A DNA stretch of 64,000 nt, taken from contig QQUF01000053.1 of assembly GCA_008501735.1 (NCBI GenBank), positions 124,001-188,000 on the forward strand, read 5' to 3'. The notes beneath the pieces were generated by a model. That model worked only from the letters and a program-made list of their open reading frames with translations, was not told where the DNA came from and did not search any database. Positions 54,396-62,302 of the stretch are shown piece after piece; within the stretch, counting starts at the first letter, position 1, and each line of letters opens with the position of its first letter. The translations under genes and the position numbers were made by a program. Origin of the DNA: Calditrichota bacterium. GTDB taxonomy: Bacteria > CLD3.

Positions 54396-55136
54396 TAAAG
54401 TTGTATCACCTGCTTGAAAGAACTTCTTTTTACCATCTCTGAAAAGAAGAATTAGTTCACCTTCTTTGCTAACTCCACAAAATTTTCCTTCAAAAATCTC
54501 ACTGTTAGAAGTAAGACGAATTTCTTCTCCAAAGAAATCACAATTTTTTCCCCAAAACCCTAACCAATCTGAAATGGATTTACCAATTTGATTTTCAACC
54601 TCTTTAAGAAAACTGTGAAGTAAATCAAGTCTATTGATTTTTTTGCCTGACTCCAAAAACAATGACGAAGCATTTGGTAAATCTTGTGGTAGCTTTTCGT
54701 GATTCACATTGATTCCTGTTCCAATGACAATGGAATCAGAGTTTGAAGTTGTTTGAGCTAAAATTCCACAAACCTTTTTTCGATTCACTAAAACATCGTT
54801 GGGCCATTTTACCGAAGCCTTAAATCCCATTTCTTTCAGGATATTTGTTAAACAAGCGGCAAAAAGCATTGAAAGAAGTGGTTTCTTGAAAATCTCCTTT
54901 TCTTCGAGAATTACTGAAAACCAAAGTCCAAGACCTTTTGAAGAAATCCAATTTCTGCCAAGTCTGCCTTTTCCTTGATTTTGTTCTTCTGCCAAAATCA
55001 GAGTTCCAGAAATTGTATTTTGCCTAACTAACGAAATTCCAAAAGTGTTTGTTGAGTCTATCGTTTCAAAAAAATAAATTCTTTGAATTAAGTTGAGGTT
55101 CTGAAATTTCTCTTGAAGTTCTTTTTGTGTAATCAT
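54381..55136 (-). CDS. birA: Biotin-[acetyl-CoA-carboxylase] ligase
   Basis: 251 aa. It activates biotin to biotinyl-AMP and attaches it to the carboxylase carrier protein. Motifs: ETIDSTNTFG (about 25-34), GRLGRNWISSKGLGLWFSVI (about 57-76; the GRGR(R/K)-x-W loop is here GRLGRNW) and KWPNDVLVNRKKVCGILAQT (about 111-130). It lacks the N-terminal helix-turn-helix of E. coli BirA, so it is a class I ligase without repressor function. The C-terminal small SH3-like domain is present. Stop codon inside a shared terminator. Confidence 0.93.
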   Translation of the reverse strand: MITQKELQEKFQNLNLIQRIYFFETIDSTNTFGISLVRQNTISGTLILAEEQNQGKGRLGRNWISSKGLGLWFSVILEEKEIFKKPLLSMLFAACLTNILKEMGFKASVKWPNDVLVNRKKVCGILAQTTSNSDSIVIGTGINVNHEKLPQDLPNASSLFLESGKKINRLDLLHSFLKEVENQIGKSISDWLGFWGKNCDFFGEEIRLTSNSEIFEGKFCGVSKEGELILLFRDGKKKFFQAGDTTLKEKA

Positions 55137-55344
55137 CTTGCTAAAAACCTTCTGTCAAATTTTGTAGAATTTAACAAAAAATTAAATCTTTACCTATCAA
55201 ATGGCTCAAAGTTTTCAGATAGATTTTTCACCTTTTAATAAATTGGGAAGTTTTTCAAAAATTTTGTCGTTTAAAATAATAAGTTGGGAACTAGTTTTGT
55301 TTTGATTAGTTTAAGACTTGTGTTTCACTAAGCAAAGGAGTTTA

Positions 55345-58300
55345 ATGCAAAAAATTGCTACTGTATTTTTCTCTATTTTTCTCATTTTCACAAACCTAAA
55401 AAATTCTCAAGCTGAGCTTTGGCATAGTTTAAATGACCAAAACCTCAGAAAAACTCAAGTAAACCTTGTTCATTCCGATGATAAATTTGCAATTGTCGAA
55501 TTTGAGTTTAGTGGGTTTAGTGTAAACGAACGAAAAATTGACGGGCAAAAGTTTAGTCAATTAACCATTCCCGAAACAATTCTTTCCGAAGAATTTGGAA
55601 TGCCAACTTTGCCGATTTTGGAAAAATATTTGCAAATTCCAAACACAAAAGAACCACGTCTTGAAATCATTGACTTTACTGAACACACTTTCACTAACAT
55701 TGAAATTCCTCCTTTCTCAAAAAGCCTCAATGAAATAAAATTCAATTCGGAAGTTTACTCTTTTAATAAAAATTTCCCTTCAAAATTTGCAGAAATTGGT
55801 GAACCTGCAATTTTCAGAGACTTAAGAATTTTGAAGCTAAAAATTAATCCTGTTAAGTTTAATCCCATTACTCAAGAAGTTTCGGTTTTAAGCAAAATTA
55901 CTGTGCGAATTAATTATGAGGGCTTTGGAGGAGCGAATCAAATATTAACTCCTGTTGCAAAAAAATCTTTTTCGTTCTCGCCTCTTTACTCAGAATTTTT
56001 ATTGAATTTCCAAGACTCTGGAAATACTTCTGAGAATGCGCAAAATTTGCTTTTAATTCACCCAAAAGAGTTTCAAGAATCTTTAAAATCTTTTATCTCT
56101 TGGAAAGAAAAAATTGGCTTTAAAGTAAGCCAAACAACACTTTCAGAATTTGGCTTAAATCCGAATCCAGAGAAAATTAAGGCATTTCTTCAAGACAAAT
56201 TTTATTCTAAAAATGATAAACCTGACTTTGTAATTTTGGTTGGGAACGACAAAATCATTCCAACAAAAGAAAACGATTCTTTTTACCGAAATCTTGATGG
56301 AAATGACTCTTTTCCAGAAATTTTACTTGGTAGAATTCCTGTAAGTTCTGAAAGCGATTTGGAAAAAATTCTTTCAAAAATTATTGCCTACGAGCAAAGT
56401 GGAATTTCAGAAAACCAAACTAAAAAAGCTTTAATCTTAGAAAGTGAAAGTTCGGTTTTAGGTAAAATTTTAACAGAGAAAAATTTTAGTTCTAAAACTT
56501 TGGGCTCAGAAAAGCTAAGTCTGGAAAAAGATGAAATTCAGTTTCTTTTCGATTTCTCTAAAAAAGGCTCAAAAATTATTTCTCCTAAAAATTCACTCGT
56601 CATTAGAAAAGGTGAAAAATTACTTGAGGATTGGATTTACACAAACTCAGTCGGAGTTTTTCAATTTGCCTCCAACGAAGGCAAATTTACTGAAAACTTC
56701 TTACAAACTTTTGCAAACGAAAACTTTACAACTTTAGGCGAAGTCTTCACAAATTCAATTCTGAAACACCAAGAAAAACAAAGTTCTTTTGCATTTTTTG
56801 GCGACCCAACAACAATAATTTTTTCGACTAAACCGAAAGAAGTTTCCTTAGACAAAACATTTGAAACTTTAATGAGCGGTTCAGAAATTGAACTTAATTT
56901 ATCCTCTAGGTCAAAGCCTTTAGCCAATGCAGAAGTGGATTTAATTCTTGATAAAAAATCATTTTTTAGAGCAAAAACTAACTCAAATGGTGCGATAAAA
57001 ATTGCTTTCCCAAGTAACTTTGAAGGTGAAGCGGAAATTTTGATAAAAGCTAGAAACCATCTCCCCAAAATTCATTTTTTCAAAGTTGTAAACGATGGAA
57101 AACCATTTTTGACTTTAGAAGGTCATAGCTTGGCTGATAAAAATTATTTGAATTTTGGCAAAAACGAGCTCAAGTTGAATTTGAAAAATGTTGGGACTGC
57201 TGAAACTCAAAATTTGCGAATTTCACTTTCGACTGCAAACGAATTTGTTGAAGTTCAAAATCCAGTTTTAGAAGTTGGTAGTTTACCAATTAACTCAATT
57301 TTAAATTTACAATTCCCTTTTGAAATTAGGCTTAAAGAAGGCTTTCCGATTGAAACAAAAAGTATTTTGTTTGAGGTGAAATTCTCAGACCAAACTTTTA
57401 TTTGGAAAGAGAATTTGGAGTTAGAAGTTCGAACGCCAAAAATCCAAGTTGCAAAGTCTTACGTTGCTAATTCTCAAGAATTATTTTTGGAATTAGAAAA
57501 CATAGGTTTACAAAAGATTTCTGAACTTGAAGTAAGTTTGAAATCTAATTTCTTTCAATTCAACGACACTACTTTTACTCTGGTTTTTGGAAACTCAAAC
57601 TTGGCTTTCGTAGAATTTACTTTGTCAGAAGCATTCGAAGGAAATGTCAAAATTCCTTTAGAACTTGAGGTAAAAAATGCTAATGGATTTTCTCAAAACT
57701 TAGTCGTTGAAGTTGAGCAAAAAGTCGCTGAAAGTGAAATTTTACTTCAAGATTCAAACAAGTGGGATTTCGAAAATTCTTCTCAAAGTGTGAAGTGGAG
57801 ATTTGATAAACAGCCGAGGAAGATTTTAAGTGAGGTCAAGACTTACAGAGGGAATTCGCCAAGTCTGAACTTTAGTGGAATTGAGACAATTGAAAACGGT
57901 CAACAACGAGTTTTTGGAAAAGCAACTACCTTAGAAATTGATGTTTCAGAAATTGTAAACTCTGTTTTAGAATTTTATTCGATGCACTTTGTTGAACCTA
58001 CAAATGACTTTGACAGAAGATTTTTGGCAATTTCAAACGACAATTTTGTAACAACTTTGTATTCCGAACAGTTGATAAATTCAGAATTTTGTGGAGTTTG
58101 GAAAAAATACTCGATTCCTTTAGAAAACTCTTGGGGAAAAGTCCAAATTCGTTTTGAGTTTGATTCTGTTGACGAACTTGAAAACAGTGGAGCAGGTTGG
58201 TTTATTGATGGAATTAAAATCAAAAATGGAGTTAACACTCAAATTGATTTAGACAAAAAATTTGTTTCTCAAATTCAAGAACAAAACAAATTTACTAATT

Positions 58301-59589
58301 TAAATTTACCGTTAAAAGCCAGTTCAAATTTAGAGTTCAAAATACTTGAAACAACAAGTGGAAATTTAGAATCGCTTCTTCTGAAGAAACAAGGTAAACT
58401 CAAAAAATTAGCAAAAAGTGAAAACCGAACAGAAAGTTTTGAACTTCAAAAACAACTTTCACTTTTGTCGTTAGAAATTGAAAAAAGTAAAATTTTAGGA
58501 GAAACTCCAAGTTGGTTAAGTCTAAATTTTGATTCAGAAGTTTTGAGTTTAAATTTTAATTCTGAAGCACTCGAAGAGGGAAATTACTCAGCAGAGATTC
58601 AACTTTTTTCAAACTTGAATGAAGACGAAGTTTTGGATAAAATTCAAGTTGTTTTCACAGTTGATAATTCTCCAATGGAAATTGATTCTGCTCCTGATTT
58701 TGTTTTAATGGAAGATGAGTTTTTAGAGTTTAATTTGGAAGATTTGGTAACTTTTGGCGATTTTAAGAAAATCGAATGGAGTGCCTTTTGTGAAAATCCT
58801 AGCATTTTTATTGCGGTTGAAGATGGAATTTTGAAGCTTGAAACAACAGAAAATCTTAATTTGGAAACTCCTGAAAAATTAATTCTTGAGGCAATGAACA
58901 TTGAAAGTTCTGAGATTTATTCTGATACAGTTTTGATTTCGATTTTACCTGTTAATGACGAACCGAATGAGTTTGAAATTGTTTCACCTGAGTTTAACTC
59001 TTGGCTTACTTTTGAAAACAGAAATTCAGTTGAAGTAGATTTTGTTTGGCAGAAACCGCAAGACTTTGATTTTGAAGACTTTACTTACACTTTAGAGATT
59101 TCGAGCGATTCAAACTTCGTTACAAAAGAGACTTTTTCAGTTGAAAATGACACAAGCTTCACAGTTAATTTTTCTCCACAAAATCTTGGGTGGAAGTATT
59201 GGCGAGTTTTTGTGAATGACGGTGAGTTTGTAAAAGTTTGCAAAAATAATTTTGGTCTAATCAATTTAATTTTGGCTTTGAACGGAACAGAGGAATCTAA
59301 TTCGACTCCGCAAGTTTTTGAGTTAGAACAAAATTATCCAAATCCGTTTAACGGTTCAACTCAAATTTCCTACCAACTTCCTGAAGCAAGTTTGGTTAAA
59401 GTTCGGATTTACAATGCACTTGGGCAAGAAATCAAAACTCTTGTGAATCAAACACAAGAAGCAGGATTCTATAAACTTAATTGGGACGCAAAAGATGAAA
59501 AAGGAAGCGATGTCGGAAGTGGAATTTACTTTTACCGAATGGAAGCTAAAGATTTCGTCAAAACTCGTAAAATGATTTTCTTGAAGTAA
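55345..59589 (+). CDS. Gingipain-like (C25) T9SS cargo protein lacking the catalytic His/Cys pair
   Basis: 1414 aa from the ATG at 55345 (AGGAG 5 nt upstream; an upstream in-frame TTG is less likely). A hydrophobic signal segment ends near NSQAELW. Next is a C25-type propeptide region, then a caspase-like fold with FVILVGNDKIIPT, FPEILLGRIPVSSESDLEKI and IIAYEQSG. Where active members have GHG and a Cys-containing loop, this protein has VGVFQFASNEGKFTENFLQT; no Cys or GHG occurs in the region, and about 60 residues appear to be missing. Later parts: Ig-like domains, a MAM-like jelly roll (about 760-930; GAGWFIDGIKI) and a textbook type A sorting domain (NYPNPFNGSTQISYQLPEAS to the end). Probably a non-enzymatic surface protein exported by the T9SS. 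Confidence 0.83.
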   Translation: MQKIATVFFSIFLIFTNLKNSQAELWHSLNDQNLRKTQVNLVHSDDKFAIVEFEFSGFSVNERKIDGQKFSQLTIPETILSEEFGMPTLPILEKYLQIPNTKEPRLEIIDFTEHTFTNIEIPPFSKSLNEIKFNSEVYSFNKNFPSKFAEIGEPAIFRDLRILKLKINPVKFNPITQEVSVLSKITVRINYEGFGGANQILTPVAKKSFSFSPLYSEFLLNFQDSGNTSENAQNLLLIHPKEFQESLKSFISWKEKIGFKVSQTTLSEFGLNPNPEKIKAFLQDKFYSKNDKPDFVILVGNDKIIPTKENDSFYRNLDGNDSFPEILLGRIPVSSESDLEKILSKIIAYEQSGISENQTKKALILESESSVLGKILTEKNFSSKTLGSEKLSLEKDEIQFLFDFSKKGSKIISPKNSLVIRKGEKLLEDWIYTNSVGVFQFASNEGKFTENFLQTFANENFTTLGEVFTNSILKHQEKQSSFAFFGDPTTIIFSTKPKEVSLDKTFETLMSGSEIELNLSSRSKPLANAEVDLILDKKSFFRAKTNSNGAIKIAFPSNFEGEAEILIKARNHLPKIHFFKVVNDGKPFLTLEGHSLADKNYLNFGKNELKLNLKNVGTAETQNLRISLSTANEFVEVQNPVLEVGSLPINSILNLQFPFEIRLKEGFPIETKSILFEVKFSDQTFIWKENLELEVRTPKIQVAKSYVANSQELFLELENIGLQKISELEVSLKSNFFQFNDTTFTLVFGNSNLAFVEFTLSEAFEGNVKIPLELEVKNANGFSQNLVVEVEQKVAESEILLQDSNKWDFENSSQSVKWRFDKQPRKILSEVKTYRGNSPSLNFSGIETIENGQQRVFGKATTLEIDVSEIVNSVLEFYSMHFVEPTNDFDRRFLAISNDNFVTTLYSEQLINSEFCGVWKKYSIPLENSWGKVQIRFEFDSVDELENSGAGWFIDGIKIKNGVNTQIDLDKKFVSQIQEQNKFTNLNLPLKASSNLEFKILETTSGNLESLLLKKQGKLKKLAKSENRTESFELQKQLSLLSLEIEKSKILGETPSWLSLNFDSEVLSLNFNSEALEEGNYSAEIQLFSNLNEDEVLDKIQVVFTVDNSPMEIDSAPDFVLMEDEFLEFNLEDLVTFGDFKKIEWSAFCENPSIFIAVEDGILKLETTENLNLETPEKLILEAMNIESSEIYSDTVLISILPVNDEPNEFEIVSPEFNSWLTFENRNSVEVDFVWQKPQDFDFEDFTYTLEISSDSNFVTKETFSVENDTSFTVNFSPQNLGWKYWRVFVNDGEFVKVCKNNFGLINLILALNGTEESNSTPQVFELEQNYPNPFNGSTQISYQLPEASLVKVRIYNALGQEIKTLVNQTQEAGFYKLNWDAKDEKGSDVGSGIYFYRMEAKDFVKTRKMIFLK

Positions 59590-59874
59590 AAAGTTCTTTA
59601 TTTCTTTTAAAATTCTAAAGTCAGTTGTTAGTAGTTTCTTCATTAATAATTTTGCCTTAGGAATACGTTTTTAAAAAAGTATCTTTGAAACAGGATTATT
59701 TTCCGTTGATATTAATTATCCCTTCACACAAAATTCAAACGAATTTTTAATAAAACTCTAGTAGTCAATTTAATGCCTGATTACTACTAAGTAACCCTCT
59801 AATAGAAATTTAAAATTTACGTTTTGCCTATCTCATTAATCTGCAATCCGTTTCAATTCAAGAGAGAAAATTAT

Positions 59875-61017
59875 ATGACTTTATTAAAAATGGGTGTTAT
59901 AGGAACTTCAAAGAAAGAAGACGAAAGACGTGTTCCTCTACATCCTGAACATTTTAACAGGCTTCCAGAATCTATCCGTAAACAGCTTGTTTTTGAAGAA
60001 GGCTATGGAACTCCTTTCAATATTAGTGATGATGAAATTAGAAAGCAAACTGGCGGAATTGCCACTCGAAGTGAAATCTTGTCGGAGATTGGGCTAGTTC
60101 TTATTGCCAAACCTATTTTATCTGATTTGGAGGAACTGAAAGTCGGTGGAATTTTGTGGGGGTATCCTCATTGTGCACAACAAAAACAAATTACACAAAC
60201 AGCGATTGATAAAAAATTAACATTGATTGCTTTTGAAGATATGTTTGTTTGGTCTCCAAGTGGACAAATGGGAAGACACACTTTTTATAAAAATAATGAA
60301 ATGGCTGGTTATAGTGCTGTCATTCACGCACTTCAATTGAAGGGAATTGACGGACATTATGGAAATCAAAGGAAAGTGATTATTTTTAGTTTTGGAGCGG
60401 TTAGTCGAGGAGCTATTTATGCACTTAAAGCACACGGATTTAGAGACATTACAATTTGTATCCAAAGACCTGACCACGAAGTTCGTGAAGAAATTTTAGA
60501 TGTTCATTATGTTCGTATTCGTGAAGGTATAAATGGAGAAGCAAGAATGGTAACTATTGAACACGACGGAACGGTCCAACCTTTATCAAAATTAATTAAT
60601 GAAGCTGAAATAATTATTAATGGTACTTTTCAGGACACAAATAATCCGATTGATTTTGTTACAGAAGATGAAAAAGATACTCTAAGATCAGGTACTTTAA
60701 TAATTGATGTTAGTTGCGATGAAGGAATGGGATTTTATTTTGCAAAACCTACAACTTTTAAAGACCCGATTTTGAAAATAAATAACATAGATTATTATGC
60801 TGTTGACCATACGCCAAGTTATTTCTGGGAAAGTGCTTCAAGGTCGATTTCCGCAGCATTAATTGTGTATGTTCAATCTGTTATAAATGGTCGTGAAGGT
60901 TGGATGCAAAACGAAACTATTAAAAATGCTATAAATATTGATGAAGGTGTGATTGTCAAAGATAATATTCTTAGATTTCAGAATCGTGATGCTGTTTACC
61001 CTCATAAGGTCTATTAG
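59875..61017 (+). CDS. Alanine dehydrogenase / N5-(carboxyethyl)ornithine synthase-like enzyme
   Basis: 380 aa from the ATG at 59875, preceded by GAGAAAATT; the frame extends to a TTG at 59824. The N-terminal TSKKEDERRVPLHPEHFNRL is the 'K..E.RV.l.P' substrate site of the AlaDH/PNT family. The middle holds a Rossmann segment (KVIIFSFGAVSRGAIYALKA, about 185-204), with the G-x-G-x-x-x-G loop altered to SFGAVSRGA. The C-terminal DHTPSYFWESASRSISAALI resembles the carboxyethylornithine synthase branch rather than classical alanine dehydrogenase. That branch joins an amino acid to pyruvate by reductive amination. The 285-bp gap before it (59590-59874) has no ORF. Confidence 0.7.
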   Translation: MTLLKMGVIGTSKKEDERRVPLHPEHFNRLPESIRKQLVFEEGYGTPFNISDDEIRKQTGGIATRSEILSEIGLVLIAKPILSDLEELKVGGILWGYPHCAQQKQITQTAIDKKLTLIAFEDMFVWSPSGQMGRHTFYKNNEMAGYSAVIHALQLKGIDGHYGNQRKVIIFSFGAVSRGAIYALKAHGFRDITICIQRPDHEVREEILDVHYVRIREGINGEARMVTIEHDGTVQPLSKLINEAEIIINGTFQDTNNPIDFVTEDEKDTLRSGTLIIDVSCDEGMGFYFAKPTTFKDPILKINNIDYYAVDHTPSYFWESASRSISAALIVYVQSVINGREGWMQNETIKNAINIDEGVIVKDNILRFQNRDAVYPHKVY

Positions 61018-61044
61018 TTAGCTCAATAAAAAAATGAAATTCTT

Positions 61045-61072
61045 GTAGAGGACAAAATTTTTTGCTCTCTAC
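61045..61072. repeat. Palindromic repeat centred on CAAAATTTTTTG, copy 2 (possible bidirectional terminator)
   Basis: GTAGAGGACAAAA and TTTTGCTCTCTAC form a near-perfect palindrome between two convergent genes, touching the stop codon of the OYE gene. It has the same layout as 43151-43174. The stem can form on both strands, so it may end both transcripts. Confidence 0.65.
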
Positions 61073-62160
61073 TACTTTACAAAACCTTTCCAATGACTCA
61101 TATAATTTAAGAACTTTTCGCCTAAGCCTTCATTACGTAAATATTCTTTTGTAACAGGTGTTTCGATTGGAGTAAAGTTTGGGTTCTCGATTACCTTTGC
61201 AGGGAAATCGTGGTGAAGAATTGCAGATTTCCCAATCGTAACAAAGTCAACTCCTTGATTTAAAATTTTGCTAACATCTTTTCCACTATAAATTTTTCCT
61301 GCAACTGTCAAAAGCACATTTTTAAAATCAAGACTTGTAAAATGCTCTAAAAGTGAAAGATTTCGATGTTCTTCTTCTTCGGGAAGTTTGAAACTATCCC
61401 ACAAAGAAATGTCGAGAAAATCAACTTTACCTTCGTCAATAAATCTTTCGCAAATTGATTTAACCTCAAGCAATTTCATTCCAACTCTTTCAGGAGAAAG
61501 CCTAACTCCAAGAAGGAATTCTTTACCGCAAGCCTCTCGTATTCCAGCAACAATTTCAAATAAAATTCTGGCTCGATTTTCCAAACTTCCACCGTACTCA
61601 TCAGTTCTGAGATTGACTTCTGAACTCAAAAATTGTGTTAAAATGTATCCGTGAGCTCCGTGAACTTCAACTCCGTCGTAACCACTTTCTTTTGCTCTAA
61701 TTGCCGCTTTTATAAAATCATCTCTTAGTTCTTTGACTTCTTCAAGAGAAAGTTCACGAGTTCCGAATTCTTCATTCACAGAAGGGCAAACAGGTTTTTG
61801 TTTAATTAATTTTTCGGGAGAACGCATTCCTGCGTGATGCAATTGAATTACTGCAAGACTTCCGTGTGATTTAATGTTTGAAGCTAATTTTTTATGCCCT
61901 TCAATGTGTTTGTCAGAAAAGATTCCTAACTGTCCCGAGAATCCTTTCCCAACTTCTTGAACGTGAGAAGCACAAGTCATTACTAAGCCAAATTGCCCTT
62001 TTGCTCTCATCGTTAGCCAGTGTAATTCGTCGTCTGAAAGTTTTCCGTCTTCGTGACTTTGGCAATTCGTCATTGGTGCAAGCATAAATCTATTTTTCAT
62101 TTCTGCTCCACAAGGGAACTTTATCGGAGTTTTAGGAGAGTTTTTCATTTTGGATTCCAT
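61072..62160 (-). CDS. NADH:flavin oxidoreductase, Old Yellow Enzyme family
   Basis: 362 aa TIM-barrel flavoprotein. Landmarks: NRFMLAPMTNCQSHEDGKLS (FMN-binding start, about 23-42), IQLHHAGMRSP (about 105-115), GYDGVEVHGAHGYILTQFLS (about 159-178) and VNLRTDEYGGSLENRARILF (about 181-200). The HGAHGY-LxxF and R-DxYGGS patterns are diagnostic of the family. It contains only the FMN barrel; there is no C-terminal iron-sulfur/FAD extension, so it is the simple type that reduces activated alkenes or other electrophiles. The physiological substrate is not deducible. It ends against a palindrome shared with the convergent gene. The 142-bp gap to the next gene contains CACAGATTTCACGGATTT, like a dispersed repeat. 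Confidence 0.9.
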   Translation of the reverse strand: MESKMKNSPKTPIKFPCGAEMKNRFMLAPMTNCQSHEDGKLSDDELHWLTMRAKGQFGLVMTCASHVQEVGKGFSGQLGIFSDKHIEGHKKLASNIKSHGSLAVIQLHHAGMRSPEKLIKQKPVCPSVNEEFGTRELSLEEVKELRDDFIKAAIRAKESGYDGVEVHGAHGYILTQFLSSEVNLRTDEYGGSLENRARILFEIVAGIREACGKEFLLGVRLSPERVGMKLLEVKSICERFIDEGKVDFLDISLWDSFKLPEEEEHRNLSLLEHFTSLDFKNVLLTVAGKIYSGKDVSKILNQGVDFVTIGKSAILHHDFPAKVIENPNFTPIETPVTKEYLRNEGLGEKFLNYMSHWKGFVK

Positions 62161-62302
62161 TTTTGTAATTTCTTAGTTGTTTGAATCACATATTTTAAGG
62201 ATTACACAGATTTCACGGATTTTGTAAGGAGTTAAATCATAAGTTGATTTAATATGTGTTACTCAGTGTATTCAGCCTAATCCGTGATTCAAACGTGATT
62301 TC

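Noticed and set aside
62190-62290. Riboswitch in the gap between the OYE and S9 genes
   Set aside because: The sequence resembles a dispersed intergenic repeat (CACAGATTTCACGGATTT) and shows no recognisable aptamer.
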